Below, in pieces: positions 47,084 through 61,430 of a DNA stretch of 64,000 nt. Under the pieces are notes generated by a model. It was given only the letters and a program-made list of their open reading frames with translations, searched no databases and was not told the origin of the DNA. The stretch spans positions 62,001 to 126,000 of the forward strand of contig NZ_JAMBOF010000009.1 of the NCBI RefSeq assembly GCF_023715485.1, in the 5' to 3' direction. A program made the position numbers and the translations under genes. Within the stretch, counting starts at the first letter, position 1. The number at the start of each line of letters is the position of its first letter. Source of the DNA: Mesobacillus subterraneus (GTDB taxonomy: Bacteria > Bacillota > Bacilli > Bacillales > Cytobacillaceae).

Positions 47084-47252
47084 GTTAGAGAACCCCCATT
47101 ATACACAAACTTTCATTATGATTGAACTATAACATTTTTTCACAGATTAAGCATGAAATGCGCAAGATTGAGATCTCATTAGCCCTAATTGCAGACCTTC
47201 CATGAATACATGCTCAAAGTGGCCTTAAAAAAGTTGAAGTGTATTTCTGAAC

Positions 47253-47284
47253 CAAAAAAAAACAACCCATTAAATAGGTTGTTA
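47253..47284 (-). terminator. Terminator after rpoZ
   Basis: Stem AACAACC / GGTTGTT with nine T on the minus strand, ten bases after the rpoZ stop. coaBC must have a separate promoter in 47084-47250 or depend on read-through. Confidence 0.85.
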
Positions 47285-47292
47285 TCGTGGAA

Positions 47293-47517
47293 TTATTCGT
47301 TGATATTTAACTCTTCATGGCTGGCAGCTGTTTTGAAATGAAGCTTTTCAGCGTTGATTTCCTCTAGTGCCTTGCCAACAAATTTGTATGATACATACTT
47401 ATCCATTTTCGGCTCCATGTGAACCTGCATGCTGCGCGCACGCTTAGCAGCCACAGATACCAAAGAATATTTTGAATCGATTTTCGTCATTAATGAATCA
47501 ATAGAAGGATAAAGCAT
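47293..47517 (-). CDS. rpoZ: RNA polymerase omega subunit
   Basis: Assembly chaperone of RNA polymerase. The 74-residue protein starts [21 protein letters not shown] and has the AAKRARSMQ motif that contacts beta-prime. The ATG directly follows the gmk stop codon with no gap (TAA then ATG), so translation is coupled to gmk as in many bacteria. Confidence 0.96.
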   Translation of the reverse strand: MLYPSIDSLMTKIDSKYSLVSVAAKRARSMQVHMEPKMDKYVSYKFVGKALEEINAEKLHFKTAASHEELNINE

Positions 47518-48141
<624 letters not shown>

Positions 48142-48405
48142 CTACCCTTCATCAATGATATCATCCCGGTCATTCAAGCGGTGTGCAACCGTTTCCGGCT
48201 GTACTGCGGAGAGAATGACGTGGTCGCTGTCCATTACGATAACAGCTCTTGTCCTTCTGCCATATGTAGCATCTATTAAAGACCCTCGGTCGCGCGCATC
48301 CTGAATGATCCTTTTAATCGGAGCCGATTCAGGACTTACGATCGAAATGATCCTATTCGCTGAAACAATATTGCCAAAGCCTATATTTATAAGCTTGATT
48401 GCCAT
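48142..48405 (-). CDS. remA: Matrix-gene regulator RemA
   Basis: DNA-binding protein that activates biofilm matrix operons and osmoprotection genes in B. subtilis; it forms ring-like oligomers. The 87-residue protein starts [23 protein letters not shown] and has the conserved [21 protein letters not shown] use ATG 48405, six bases after AGGGGG. A start at 48423 would include that site. Gene order yloC-remA-gmk-rpoZ is that of B. subtilis. Confidence 0.95.
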   Translation of the reverse strand: MAIKLINIGFGNIVSANRIISIVSPESAPIKRIIQDARDRGSLIDATYGRRTRAVIVMDSDHVILSAVQPETVAHRLNDRDDIIDEG

Positions 48406-48462
48406 GATGGTCCCCCTAATCATCAGTTATTTATTTTGGCCTTGCAGAGCTCTTTCTAAACG

Positions 48463-49338
48463 CTATTCTATATTTTGGACTTGTTCCTTAATCTTTTCAA
48501 GGAGACTTTTCATTTCGACAACTTCTTTGGCAATTCTTGAATCATTCGCTTTGGATCCTATCGTGTTAACTTCGCGATTCATTTCTTGAAGCAGAAAATC
48601 AAGTTTCCTGCCAAGAGGTTCATTTGCCTTCATTATTTCTGAAAACTGGCTTACATGGCTTTCAAGCCTGGTGACTTCTTCACTGATATCAGCTTTATCT
48701 GCAAAAAATGCGACTTCGGTAAGAATCCGGTCTTCATCAGCCTGCCCTGCCAGAAACTCAGTCATTTTCTTATTCAGCCTGTCCCTGTATTGTACCACGA
48801 CATCGGGTGCGTATTTTTTCACACTGCCGATATTCCCTTTTAAAAGCCCGATATGTTGCGACACATCACTCTCAAGTGCTGCTCCTTCAAGCTTCCGCAT
48901 TTGAACCAATTGGCTTCCAGCTTCCTCAACGGCAGCAAGGACAAGTCGTTCAAGCTCATCATTTTCGGTTTCTTTTTCTTCAATATGGATAATTTCTTCC
49001 CGGTTTACAAGGTCATGCAGTTCAACCTCTCCGGTAATGCCGTACCTGTTTTTGATTTCAGATATGTGATGGACGAATTCGTCCAGGGCTTGCCAGTCAA
49101 TATGTACACTTCGGCTTACTGCGCCTTCGCCTTCCAAAGTTACAAAAACTTCGACTCTCCCTCTTTTTATGTGCTCGCCAAGTTTCTTTTTTATTTTCTC
49201 TTCTGTTTTCAGGAGCTGGCGGGGCATGCGAATATGAAATTCACAGAAACGGTGGTTGACCGTTTTAACCTCGACTATCACGCTGAACCTTTCCGATTCA
49301 GCCTTACTCCTTCCAAATCCAGTCATACTGACGACCAT
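48463..49338 (-). CDS. yloC: YicC/YloC-family endoribonuclease
   Basis: The 291-residue protein starts VVSMTGFGRSKAESERFSV, the signature of the YicC family. The C-terminal DUF1732 region contains EMNREVNTIGSKANDSRI. Members have been shown to act as endoribonucleases in E. coli and B. subtilis. Acidic and histidine residues in the C-terminal part probably bind metal. I choose ATG 49338, giving the same length as the B. subtilis protein; ATG 49353 is also possible. Confidence 0.93.
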   Translation of the reverse strand: MVVSMTGFGRSKAESERFSVIVEVKTVNHRFCEFHIRMPRQLLKTEEKIKKKLGEHIKRGRVEVFVTLEGEGAVSRSVHIDWQALDEFVHHISEIKNRYGITGEVELHDLVNREEIIHIEEKETENDELERLVLAAVEEAGSQLVQMRKLEGAALESDVSQHIGLLKGNIGSVKKYAPDVVVQYRDRLNKKMTEFLAGQADEDRILTEVAFFADKADISEEVTRLESHVSQFSEIMKANEPLGRKLDFLLQEMNREVNTIGSKANDSRIAKEVVEMKSLLEKIKEQVQNIE

Positions 49339-49405
49339 TTCAGACACATCCAATCTTTCTAAAAAGTCGAGTTTCCTGTAGACCCTATGGAAAGGGGAAT
49401 AATGG

Positions 49406-49443
49406 TAAAAAAAAAGAAAGGCAATAGAGCCTTCTCTATTACC
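49406..49443 (-). terminator. Terminator after yloB
   Basis: Stem GGTAATAGAG / CTCTATTGCC with one internal mismatch, then TTTCTTTTTTTTT on the minus strand, eight bases after the yloB stop. Confidence 0.85.
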
Positions 49444-49450
49444 TAACGGA

Positions 49451-52141
49451 TTATATCATATTTCTTTTTGTTTTTCTTGCAAAAAATGTTCCGGCCAGCA
49501 AAAAAGTAGGAACGGCCGACAAACCTAGGATCAGCAGCCAGTCTGAAGGCAAGATTGATACTGTATGGAAAATCGGTTGAAGGGATGGTGAGTAGATGAC
49601 TACAAGCACCATTGCCAACGATGAAAGGACAGCCCACACTAGATACTTGTTGCCAAAAGGGTTTCGTGCAAAAACAGATTTTTCACTGCGGCAATCAAAT
49701 ACATGGATAAGCTGGGCCATCACAAGTGTTGCGAAGGCAATAGTCTGGGCATATGCAAGTTCGTCCGGATTTCTTCCATATACGATCATGAATGCAATCA
49801 GGGTAACCAAACCGATTAAGAATCCTCTCGATATGACCTTCCAGCCTAGTCCGCGTGCAAATACCCCTTCTTTCGGATGGCGCGGCGGACGCTTCATCAC
49901 ATTGTCTTCTGGCTGGTCAAGCCCGAGGGCCATTGCAGGCAGTCCATCTGTCACAAGATTTACCCACAGGATTTGGATTGGTACGAGCGGCAGCGGCAAG
50001 CCGATGATCATCGCGAACAGCATGACCAGAATCTCACCGACATTTGATGCAAGCAGGTACCTGATGAACTTCCTGATATTTTCATAGATATTGCGGCCTT
50101 CTTTAATCGCCGCTTTAATTGTGGCAAAGTTATCATCTAGCAGGACGAGCGATGAAGCTTCCTTCGCAACGTCCGTACCGGTTATACCCATTGCCACGCC
50201 AATATCCGCTGCTTTGATGGCGGGAGCATCATTGACTCCGTCACCGGTCATCGCGACAATGTGCCCCCTGTTTTGAAGCGCCTTGACTATTTTCAATTTA
50301 TGTTCAGGAGATACGCGGGCAAAAACGGAAACATCATCAACGACATCTTCAAGCTCGGACACCGACATCTCCGATAATGCCTTCCCATCAATGACCTTAC
50401 TGTCTTTCGTTAATATCCCAAGCTGTTTTGCGATGGCTTTAGCGGTAATTACGTGGTCGCCTGTAATCATCACCGTCTTGATACCGGCATCGCGGCACTC
50501 TTTTACAGCCGTCCTAACCTCAGGGCGCGGCGGATCGATCATTCCCTGCAAGCCGATGAAAGTCAAACCCTTTTCCGCTTCATTTTCATGGAGGACAACA
50601 GTATTCTGGGAAATTGGCTTGAAGGCAATTGCAATTGTTCTTAATGCATTCCCTGCCAGTTCTTCAATCGCATTTTTTACCTTTGCTGACAGTTCTTTTG
50701 ACAGGAATTGCTGTCTTTCATCCCAGAGAATGGATTCGCTCAATCCAATCAGTACATCAGGTGCACCTTTGACTACTGCAAACTTCCTGCCTGTTTTATC
50801 CTTAACGATCATACTCATCATTTTACGCTGAGAATCGAATGGAAACTCGTTGATGATTTCGAACTGCTCAAGCAGGCCATGTCTTCTGTATCCCGCTTTC
50901 ATCGCGGCAACTAACAGAGCTCCCTCAGTAGGATCGCCGTCGATAGCATATTCACCATCTTTTTCGATGATCTCAGCGTGGTTGCACAGCATTCCAAATG
51001 TTAACAGCTGCTGGAGCGATTTTTCATTCTGAGGATCAATACTTTTTTCTTTAAGGAAAAATTGACCTTTTGGAGAATAGCCAACCCCGTCGACATTCCA
51101 GGTTTTTCCGCCACTCCACAAATGGGTGACGGTCATCTTGTTTTGTGTCATCGTTCCTGTTTTATCAGAACAAATAACAGATGCACAGCCAAGTGTTTCC
51201 ACAGCCGGCAGCTTCCTGACAATAGCCTTCTGCCTGATCATACGCTGAACACCAAGCGATAATGCTACGGTAACAATAGCAGGCAAACCCTCAGGAATTG
51301 CAGCAACTGCCAAACTGACACCCGCAAGGAACATTGTATATAGATCATGGCCCTGCAGAACACCGATTCCGACTACCAGCAACGTAAGGAACAGTGCAGC
51401 CGTAATCAGGATTTTACCAAGCTGTTCTAGCCTCCTTTGCAGCGGTGTTTCCTGGACTTCGGCTGATTGCAGCAAATCAGCGATCTGGCCCATTGCCGTT
51501 TTCATCCCAGTAGCAACGACAACGCCTGTGCCGCTTCCCCTTGTAACCATCGTTCCCATGAAAGCCATATTTTCCATATCGCCAAGTCCCGGATTAGGTA
51601 TCCTCAAGGGACTTGTGTTCTTTTGAACCGGGACAGACTCCCCCGTAAGTGCTGATTCTTCTATTTCCAGACTCCTCGATTCAATCAAGCGTATATCGGC
51701 GCCAATCCTGTCCCCAGAAGTGAATTTTAAAATATCGCCTGGAACTACTTCCCTCGATGGTATCTTGACCCATCCTCCATCCCTCAGCACATGGACCTGA
51801 GGAGCAGACAATTCTTTTAGGGCATCAAGGGATTTTTCTGCTTTTCTTTCCTGGAAAAAGCCTAAAACACCATTAACCAGAACGATGGCTATAATGGCGA
51901 TCGCATCGACCATTTCACCCAGAAGTCCAGAAATCAATGTTGCTGCAAGAAGTACAAGCACCATGAAATCCTTGAACTGGCTGAAGAATAACAACAGGGC
52001 CGATTGTTTTTCACCCTCGGCTAATGCATTATACCCATGCTGTTCATGTCTGCTTTTTACTTCCTTTTCATTCAAACCTTCTGTAAAATCTGTTCTTAAG
52101 GCGCTGGCAATTTCGTTTTCATTCATCTCATGGAACTTCAT
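49451..52141 (-). CDS. yloB: P-type calcium-transporting ATPase YloB
   Basis: P-type (P2A) cation pump; the B. subtilis YloB is a calcium ATPase. The 896-residue protein has the N-terminal cation-ATPase domain, the phosphorylated aspartate in CSDKTGTMTQNKM, and KGAPDVLI and MTGDGVNDAPAIKAADIG. About ten membrane segments include VAAIPEGLPAIVTVALSLG (helix 4, with the PEGL calcium-site motif) and LLASNVGEILVML (helix 5). The start is ATG; GGAGG lies about 15 bases upstream, so spacing is long. Divergent from rqcH. Confidence 0.95.
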   Translation of the reverse strand: MKFHEMNENEIASALRTDFTEGLNEKEVKSRHEQHGYNALAEGEKQSALLLFFSQFKDFMVLVLLAATLISGLLGEMVDAIAIIAIVLVNGVLGFFQERKAEKSLDALKELSAPQVHVLRDGGWVKIPSREVVPGDILKFTSGDRIGADIRLIESRSLEIEESALTGESVPVQKNTSPLRIPNPGLGDMENMAFMGTMVTRGSGTGVVVATGMKTAMGQIADLLQSAEVQETPLQRRLEQLGKILITAALFLTLLVVGIGVLQGHDLYTMFLAGVSLAVAAIPEGLPAIVTVALSLGVQRMIRQKAIVRKLPAVETLGCASVICSDKTGTMTQNKMTVTHLWSGGKTWNVDGVGYSPKGQFFLKEKSIDPQNEKSLQQLLTFGMLCNHAEIIEKDGEYAIDGDPTEGALLVAAMKAGYRRHGLLEQFEIINEFPFDSQRKMMSMIVKDKTGRKFAVVKGAPDVLIGLSESILWDERQQFLSKELSAKVKNAIEELAGNALRTIAIAFKPISQNTVVLHENEAEKGLTFIGLQGMIDPPRPEVRTAVKECRDAGIKTVMITGDHVITAKAIAKQLGILTKDSKVIDGKALSEMSVSELEDVVDDVSVFARVSPEHKLKIVKALQNRGHIVAMTGDGVNDAPAIKAADIGVAMGITGTDVAKEASSLVLLDDNFATIKAAIKEGRNIYENIRKFIRYLLASNVGEILVMLFAMIIGLPLPLVPIQILWVNLVTDGLPAMALGLDQPEDNVMKRPPRHPKEGVFARGLGWKVISRGFLIGLVTLIAFMIVYGRNPDELAYAQTIAFATLVMAQLIHVFDCRSEKSVFARNPFGNKYLVWAVLSSLAMVLVVIYSPSLQPIFHTVSILPSDWLLILGLSAVPTFLLAGTFFARKTKRNMI

Positions 52142-52230
52142 GGGGCCATCACACTTCCTCCTTGTTTGTCCTACTCTAAAGAAAGCTTATTCAGCCCTGT
52201 CCAAAAAAATGATAAGATGTTATAGAAAAG

Positions 52231-52263
52231 CGTATACACGCTCATCATATAAATTTGTATACG
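52231..52263. promoter_or_regulatory. Inverted repeat in the yloB-rqcH divergent region
   Basis: CGTATAC (52231-52237) and GTATACG (52257-52263) form an inverted repeat 26 bases apart centre to centre. It encloses TATAAA, a possible rqcH -10. This is an operator-like arrangement; the regulator is unknown. Confidence 0.4.
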
Positions 52264-52290
52264 AGATAAATAGAAAAGGATGTATTTCAA

Positions 52291-54000
52291 ATGTCATTTG
52301 ACGGATTGTTTACAAGAGCCATCACGAACGAACTTTCTTCCCTTCTAAAAGGAGGGCGTATCAATAAAATTCACCAGCCATATAAAAACGAGATCATCCT
52401 GGCTGTAAGAGCCCACGGGGTGAACCATAAACTGCTGCTATCTGCCCATCCGAGCTATGCGAGAGTCCAGCTTACGAACGAGCAATATGATAACCCGAAT
52501 GAACCGCCAATGTTCTGCATGCTTCTGCGCAAACATCTCGAGGGCTTTATCATAGAAGATATCAAGCAAGCCGGACTGGACCGGATGATTATTTTCGAGG
52601 TGAAAGGCAGAAATGAAATCGGGGATATTTCTTACAAACAGCTCATTGTTGAAATCATGGGCCGCCACAGCAACATCATCATTGTTGATAAAAACAGAAA
52701 TGTCATTCTCGACAGCATCAAGCACATATCTTTTGCCGTGAATACTCATCGGGCAATCATGCCAGGACAGGAGTATATCATGCCTCCTCAACAAGAAAAA
52801 CTAAATCCGTTTGAAGCGGATACTGATGATGTCCTGCGATCGATTGATTTTAATTCAGGAAAACTGGATCAACAGCTCGTCGCCAATTTCGCTGGAGTTT
52901 CCCCGATTCTGGCCAGAGAAATTGTCTTCAAGGCTGGCCTTGCCAACCGTAACACTCTTCCAGATGCCTTTTTATCTGTTATGAATGCTCTAAATGGACA
53001 TTCCTATAGCCCATCTATTACTTATGCAAGCAATAAGGAAGCCTTTTATCTTATTCCGCTGGAACATATGAAAGGTGAAGTGAAATCTTATGAATCTCTG
53101 AGCAGCCTGCTTGACCGCTTTTATTTCGGCAAGGCTGAACGAGACCGCGTGAAGCAGCAGGGAAATGACCTTGAGCGCCTGATTGCAAATGAAAAAGAGA
53201 AAAATGTGAAGAAAATCAAGAAGCTTGAAGCTACTTTGGAGGATGCAAAAAAAGCAGAGCAGTTTCAGTTATATGGAGAACTACTTACCGCGAACATCTT
53301 CAATGCCAAAAAAGGCATGAAAGAAATTACTGTCGTGAATTATTACGATGAGGATGGCGCTTCCATTAGCATTCCAATGGACCCGAGGAAAACACCTTCA
53401 GAAAATGCGCAAAAATATTTTACAAAATACCAAAAAGCCAAGAATTCTGTGAACATCGTTAAAGAACAGATCGAGATCGCCCAGGCGGAGGCTGCATACT
53501 TCGATTCCCTCCTCCAGCAGGTAGAAGCTGCATCACCTAAGGATATTGAGGAAATAAGAGAAGAATTAATCGAGGGTGGATACATCCGGGCACGCCAGAA
53601 AAAATCAAACAAAAACAAGCAAAACCAAAAGCCCGTACTCGAGAAATACCTGGCTTCAGACGGAACGGAAATCATTGTCGGAAAAAACAATAAACAGAAT
53701 GATTACTTAACGAATAAAGCCGCAGCACGCGACGATATTTGGCTCCATACGAAGGATATCCCGGGCTCTCACGTGGTCATCCGCAGCAAGGAGCCTTCCG
53801 AAGAAACCATTCTTGAAGCAGCACAAATTGCCGCTTATTTCAGCAAAGCCCGCAATTCAAGCTCTGTACCAGTCGACTTTACGAAAGTCCGCCATGTCAA
53901 AAAACCGGCGGGAGCCAAGCCAGGATTCGTGATCTATGAACAGCAACAGACTGTGTACGTTACTCCTGATGAAGATATGATTTTGAAACTAAAGCAATAA
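52291..54000 (+). CDS. rqcH: Ribosome quality control factor RqcH (NFACT family)
   Basis: Binds stalled 50S-peptidyl-tRNA complexes and recruits alanine tRNA to add poly-alanine tails that mark chains for degradation. The 569-residue protein has NFACT-N (about 1-175) including the essential Asp97-Arg98 pair (AGLDRMIIF). A helix-hairpin-helix and a coiled coil (about 285-430, rich in Lys/Glu) follow, then the C-terminal NFACT-R domain (about 445-560, [19 protein letters not shown]). The ATG has AAAGGATG nine bases upstream. Older names are yloA or fibronectin-binding protein. It is convergent with pyrE. Confidence 0.96.
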   Translation: MSFDGLFTRAITNELSSLLKGGRINKIHQPYKNEIILAVRAHGVNHKLLLSAHPSYARVQLTNEQYDNPNEPPMFCMLLRKHLEGFIIEDIKQAGLDRMIIFEVKGRNEIGDISYKQLIVEIMGRHSNIIIVDKNRNVILDSIKHISFAVNTHRAIMPGQEYIMPPQQEKLNPFEADTDDVLRSIDFNSGKLDQQLVANFAGVSPILAREIVFKAGLANRNTLPDAFLSVMNALNGHSYSPSITYASNKEAFYLIPLEHMKGEVKSYESLSSLLDRFYFGKAERDRVKQQGNDLERLIANEKEKNVKKIKKLEATLEDAKKAEQFQLYGELLTANIFNAKKGMKEITVVNYYDEDGASISIPMDPRKTPSENAQKYFTKYQKAKNSVNIVKEQIEIAQAEAAYFDSLLQQVEAASPKDIEEIREELIEGGYIRARQKKSNKNKQNQKPVLEKYLASDGTEIIVGKNNKQNDYLTNKAAARDDIWLHTKDIPGSHVVIRSKEPSEETILEAAQIAAYFSKARNSSSVPVDFTKVRHVKKPAGAKPGFVIYEQQQTVYVTPDEDMILKLKQ

Positions 54001-54008
54001 CGTTTGGG

Positions 54009-54040
54009 ACCCGCTTGAAATTACTTCAGGCGGGTTTTTT
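54009..54040 (+). terminator. Terminator after rqcH
   Basis: Stem ACCCGCTTGAA / TTCAGGCGGGT with a 5-base loop and six T, nine bases after the stop. Confidence 0.92.
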
Positions 54041-54056
54041 CGCATATAATATCAAC

Positions 54057-54090
54057 AAAAATGCAGCCCTGTTTTGAGCTGCATTTTTTA
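54057..54090 (-). terminator. Terminator after pyrE (works in both directions)
   Basis: Stem ATGCAGC / GCTGCAT with T-runs on both strands (AAAA before, TTTTTT after). It ends the pyr operon and backs up the rqcH terminator. Confidence 0.85.
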
Positions 54091-54096
54091 CTAATT

Positions 54097-54731
54097 TTAT
54101 AGTTTACTGTTTGCTGTACCCCAGTCTGCAGGGCTTTTTCGCCATTCCGCGAGACTTTCAAGACTTTCTTTGGTGATCAATCCATTTTCCTCGGCCAATA
54201 AGGAGAGTGTTGTAAAGTCTGTCAGGGAATATGCTGTTATATCTGCCGATTTCAGCTGTTGTTCTCCTTTTTCTAATTCATATGTAAAGATTGAGACAAC
54301 TCCAAGAACTTCGCCGCCAGCATCCCGTAATGCCTGGACGGCTTCAATGACACTGCCCCCAGTAGAGATTAGATCTTCGACGACAACAACCTTTTGCCCT
54401 GGAGAAACCTTGCCTTCAATTTGATTGCCTTTTCCGTGCCCTTTAGCTTTTGAACGGACATAACTCATTGGAAGGTTTAGCAGTTCGCTCACCCACGCCG
54501 CATGCGGAATTCCTGCTGTCGCAGTACCTGCGATTACTTCAGCGTCAGGAAAATTATCGATAATCAGGTTTTTTAGTCCTTCTGCGACTTTCCTTCGAAC
54601 TTCAGGGTAAGAGAGTGTCAGCCTGTTGTCACAATAAATTGGCGATTTTAATCCAGATGACCATGTGAATGGATTATCAGGCTGTAAGCTTACCGCTTCG
54701 ATATCGAGCAACGCACCTGCGATTTCTTTTT

Positions 54732-54735
<4 letters not shown>
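54097..54735 (-). CDS. pyrE: Orotate phosphoribosyltransferase
   Basis: Joins orotate with PRPP to make OMP. The 212-residue protein has the PRPP-binding motif [18 protein letters not shown] (about 115-132) and the [12 protein letters not shown] catalytic loop (about 94-105). The ATG overlaps the pyrF stop by four bases. Last gene of the operon. In B. subtilis the cysH sulphate operon follows; here a terminator and rqcH follow instead. Confidence 0.98.
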
Positions 54736-57133
<2,398 letters not shown>

Positions 57134-57137
<4 letters not shown>

Positions 57138-60100
57138 GAAAGGACACCTACTTTGACCCCCTCTAGTGGCTTTAAAGCCTCTGCCGAGAATGTCATCGAT
57201 TCAATGACTCTTAATATCGCTTTTGCGGTATCAAGCGAAGTCAGGCAAGGCACTCCATTTTCAACTGATTCGCGGCGGATCCTGAATCCATCACGTTCCG
57301 GCTGTTTGCCCTTTGTCAGTGTATTGATCACCATCTGAGCTTCACCGCTGCGGATCACATCGATAAGGTTATGCCCTTCAGAGCCAATCTTTCCGACTGT
57401 TTTCACTTTGATTCCTGCATTTTGCAGGTATTTTGCCGTGCCTTCAGTTGCCATCAACTGATAGCCAATATTCGAGAATCTCCGGGCGAGTGCCAGTGCT
57501 TCTTCTTTATCTTTATCAGCTACTGTCAGCAGGACAGTGCCAAACTCCTTGATTTTCATACCGGCAGCGATCATCCCTTTATAAAGAGCTTTTTCAAGAG
57601 TTGTATCCTTGCCCATTACTTCGCCCGTCGATTTCATTTCAGGGCCAAGCGTAATGTCAACCCGGCGCAATTTTTCAAAGGAGAAAACAGGCACCTTAAC
57701 GAACACTCCCTCTTGTTCTGGGACCAGGCCTGTTTCATATCCCTGGGTTTTCAAACTCTGTCCTAGGATGACCTTTGTCGCGATTTTCGCCATCGGCACA
57801 TTCGTGATTTTGCTCAAGAATGGTACGGTCCTGCTTGAGCGTGGATTAACCTCCAGAACAAAAACCTCTTCGTTCGCTATGACATACTGGATATTCAGCA
57901 GCCCAACAATATTCAGGCCTCTTGCAAGGTCGATCGTGTAAGAAACGAGCTTTTGTTTTACTTCCTCACTAAGGCTTTGTGGAGGGTAAACGCCGATGGA
58001 ATCACCAGAATGGACTCCGGCTCTTTCGATGTGCTCCATGATCCCCGGAATCAATACTGTTTCGCCATCAGAAATCGCATCGACCTCTACTTCTTTTCCT
58101 GTCAGATAACGGTCTATCAATACTGGGTATTCAGGATTGATCTTGACTGCGTTCTTCATGTAGTGCAGAAGTTCTTCTTCCTTATAGACAATTTCCATCG
58201 CCCTGCCGCCGAGTACATATGATGGACGGACAAGGACAGGATAGCCAATTTCAGCAGCGATTGCTGCTGCTTCTTCTACCGATTTTGCCGTGCTTCCTTT
58301 TGGCAGTGGAATACGCAGATCCGCCAGAGCATGTTCAAACTTATCGCGATCCTCTGCACGGTCAAGGTCTTTAAGGCTCGTTCCAAGAATCTTTACACCC
58401 CTGTCAACCAGCTTAGAAGCTAGATTGATAGCCGTCTGCCCGCCGAATTGGACGACAGCGCCGATTGGCTTTTCCAGATTGACGATATTCATGACGTCCT
58501 CAATTGTCAGTGGTTCGAAGTACAATTTATCGGAAATGCTGAAGTCAGTTGAGACGGTTTCAGGGTTGTTGTTAACGATGATTGCCTCGTAACCGGCTTC
58601 CTTGATTGCTTTCACAGAGTGTACTGTTGCGTAGTCGAACTCGATCCCCTGTCCAATCCTGATTGGTCCTGACCCAAGTACGATGACGCTTGGCCTGTCA
58701 GTCACGACTGACTCATTTTCTTCCTCATATGTGCTATAAAAATAGGGTGTTTCTGACTCGAATTCTGCCGCGCAAGTATCTACCATTTTAAAAACTGGAA
58801 CGAGACCCTTTTCAAGTCGCCATTGATATACTGCTTTTTCTTCCGCATCCCATAATCTAGCTATTACCATATCAGAAAAGCCTTTCCTTTTAGCAATCGT
58901 GGCTATTTCTAAATCAAATGGTTTATCTGCCAGCTCCTGCTCAAAAGCTATTAACCTCTCTAATTTATGAAGGAAGAACAGGTCAATCTTGCTCCAGCTG
59001 TGAAGGATTTCAATCGTTACACCTCTTCTGATCGCTTCTGCAAGGTAGAATAATCTTTCATCCCCGGCCTTGCGGATTCTCTTTTCTAGCAAACTTTCAT
59101 CTATTTCACTGCCATTTTTCAAAGAAAGATGTGTTACATCTGCTTCAAGGGAACGGATTGCTTTTAGCAGTGACTCCTCAAAAGTTCGACCGATCGCCAT
59201 GACTTCACCGGTTGCTTTCATTTGAGTCCCAAGCGTCCTGTTCGCAGATTCAAACTTATCAAATGGCCAGCGCGGTATTTTAGTTACCACGTAGTCCAGT
59301 GCAGGCTCAAAGCAAGCGTATGTTTTACCGGTAACTGGGTTCAGCATTTCATCAAGCGTCAACCCTACAGCGATTTTTGCTGCGAGCTTGGCAATCGGGT
59401 AACCAGTCGCTTTCGAAGCAAGAGCTGATGAACGGCTGACACGTGGATTTACTTCGATCACATAATAATTGAAGCTTTCTGGATCAAGCGCAAGCTGGAC
59501 ATTGCATCCGCCCTCGATTTTAAGTGCCCTGATGATTTTCAAGCTCGCATTACGCAGCAGCTGGTATTCACGGTCGCTCAATGTCTGGCTTGGCGCTACA
59601 ACAATGGAATCTCCTGTATGGACTCCAACCGGGTCGAAGTTTTCCATGTTGCAGACAACGATTGCATTGTCATTGCTGTCACGCATCACTTCATATTCGA
59701 TTTCCTTGAAACCTGCAATGCTCTTTTCCAGCAAGCATTGGCCAACTGGACTGTTCTTAATCCCGCTGGTGACGATCTCGATCAATTCTTTTTCATTGCT
59801 GCAAATTCCGCCTCCGGTTCCTCCCATCGTGAAGGCCGGGCGTACAATGACCGGATAGCCAATTTCATTTACAAAAGCGAATGCCTCTTCAAGGCTATGG
59901 ATAATATCGCTGTCGGGAACCGGCTGTCCAAGCTCATTCATCAGGTTCCTGAAAAGTTCCCTGTCCTCTGCCTGGTTGATGGCTTCGAGCTTAGTACCAA
60001 GGATTTCAACGCTGCATTCTTCTAACACGCCTGCTTTCGCCAGTTCAACAGCAAGGTTCAGCCCGGTCTGACCCCCAAGCGTTGGCAAGATTGCATCCGG

Positions 60101-60346
60101 ACGCTCCTTGCGAATGATTCTTGAGACAAACTCCAGGGTAAGCGGTTCAATGTATACTACATCCGCCATTTCGGTGTCCGTCATGATTGTTGCTGGATTC
60201 GAATTTACGAGGATGACCTTATAGCCTTCTTCTCTCAAGGCAATGCATGCCTGTGTTCCGGCATAATCGAATTCGGCTGCCTGCCCGATGATGATCGGTC
60301 CAGACCCGATGACTAAAATACTGTTTACATCTTTACGCTTTGGCAT
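57134..60346 (-). CDS. pyrAB: Carbamoyl-phosphate synthase large subunit (pyrimidine-specific)
   Basis: Makes carbamoyl phosphate from ammonia, bicarbonate and two ATP. The 1070-residue protein has two homologous ATP-grasp halves ([22 protein letters not shown] at the start, [20 protein letters not shown] near residue 553 in parts). A C-terminal MGS-like regulatory domain (about 930-1070) is expected to bind nucleotide effectors. I use ATG 60346, nine bases after GGAGG. It overlaps the pyrAA 3' end by 14 bases. General name carB. Confidence 0.98.
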
Positions 60347-61430
60347 TTGCAACAGCCTCCCTTTTTTCTGCTTCTACTAGTTCCAAAAATTGATTGAACA
60401 ATCCATTTGCATCTTCTGGACCGGGTGATGCTTCCGGATGGTACTGGACTGTGAATGCTGCTGCACTTTTATGTTTTAAGCCTTCTATCGTGCCGTCATT
60501 CAGGGCAATATGAGTTACTTCCATTTCCGTACCGGCTACCGAACCTTCTTTTACCGTATAGCCATGATTTTGTGAAGTCAGAGCGATTTTTCCTGTGCTT
60601 AAATCCTTTACGGGGTGGTTCGAGCCGCGATGGCCGAATTTCATTTTCTCTGTATTTGCTCCGCATGCTAGCGCGAACAGCTGATGCCCGAGGCAAATTC
60701 CGAACAGCGGTACCTTGCCGATTAAGCCCTGGATCATTTCAATCGCTTCTGGAACATCCTTTGGATCCCCAGGACCGTTAGAAAGCATAATGCCATCCGG
60801 GCTTAAGCTTAGAATTTCGTCTGATGTTGTATTGTAAGGAACAACGATCACATCGCAGTTCCGGTCCTTCAGTTCTCTCAGTATTCCGTGCTTTAATCCA
60901 AAGTCTACCAGTACAACACGGTGCCCGCGTCCCGGACTTGGATATGGTGTTTTCGTCGATACTTGTTTTACCTGGTCGTTAGGCAAGCTTATGCTTTTTA
61001 ATTTCGCGATAATTTCTGCCGGGTTTTCTTCCATCCCGCAGATAGAACCTTTTAACGTTCCGTGCTGGCGGATGATTTTTGTCAGTTTTCTTGTATCAAT
61101 TCCAGCAATGCCGGGAATGTTCTTCATTTTCAGATATTCATCCAGAGTCAACTCTGAGCGCCAGTTTGATGGAAAAGCTGCATTTTCTTTTACGATCAGT
61201 CCATGGATAGCCGGGCTGATCGATTCAAAATCATCACGATTAATCCCATAGTTGCCGATCAAGGGATAAGTCATTGTAACAATCTGGCCGCAGTAGGAAG
61301 GATCCGATAATATTTCCTGGTAACCGGTCATCCCCGTATTGAAAACAACCTCCCCTGATGTCGCTGACTCACTTCCAAAACCTTCTCCCACAAAAACGGT
61401 TCCATCCTCTAAAATCAGCTGTTTTTTCAT
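60333..61430 (-). CDS. pyrAA: Carbamoyl-phosphate synthase small (glutaminase) subunit
   Basis: Supplies ammonia from glutamine to PyrAB. The 365-residue protein has the N-terminal carA domain and a C-terminal class I glutamine amidotransferase domain. The triad is Cys246 (GICLGHQL), His331 and Glu333 ([10 protein letters not shown]). The ATG at 61430 overlaps the pyrC stop by four bases. General name carA. Confidence 0.98.
   Translation of the reverse strand: MKKQLILEDGTVFVGEGFGSESATSGEVVFNTGMTGYQEILSDPSYCGQIVTMTYPLIGNYGINRDDFESISPAIHGLIVKENAAFPSNWRSELTLDEYLKMKNIPGIAGIDTRKLTKIIRQHGTLKGSICGMEENPAEIIAKLKSISLPNDQVKQVSTKTPYPSPGRGHRVVLVDFGLKHGILRELKDRNCDVIVVPYNTTSDEILSLSPDGIMLSNGPGDPKDVPEAIEMIQGLIGKVPLFGICLGHQLFALACGANTEKMKFGHRGSNHPVKDLSTGKIALTSQNHGYTVKEGSVAGTEMEVTHIALNDGTIEGLKHKSAAAFTVQYHPEASPGPEDANGLFNQFLELVEAEKREAVANAKA

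Noticed and set aside
50283-50831. A 182-codon plus-strand frame inside yloB
   Set aside because: It lies wholly opposite the conserved P-type ATPase core, with no start signals.
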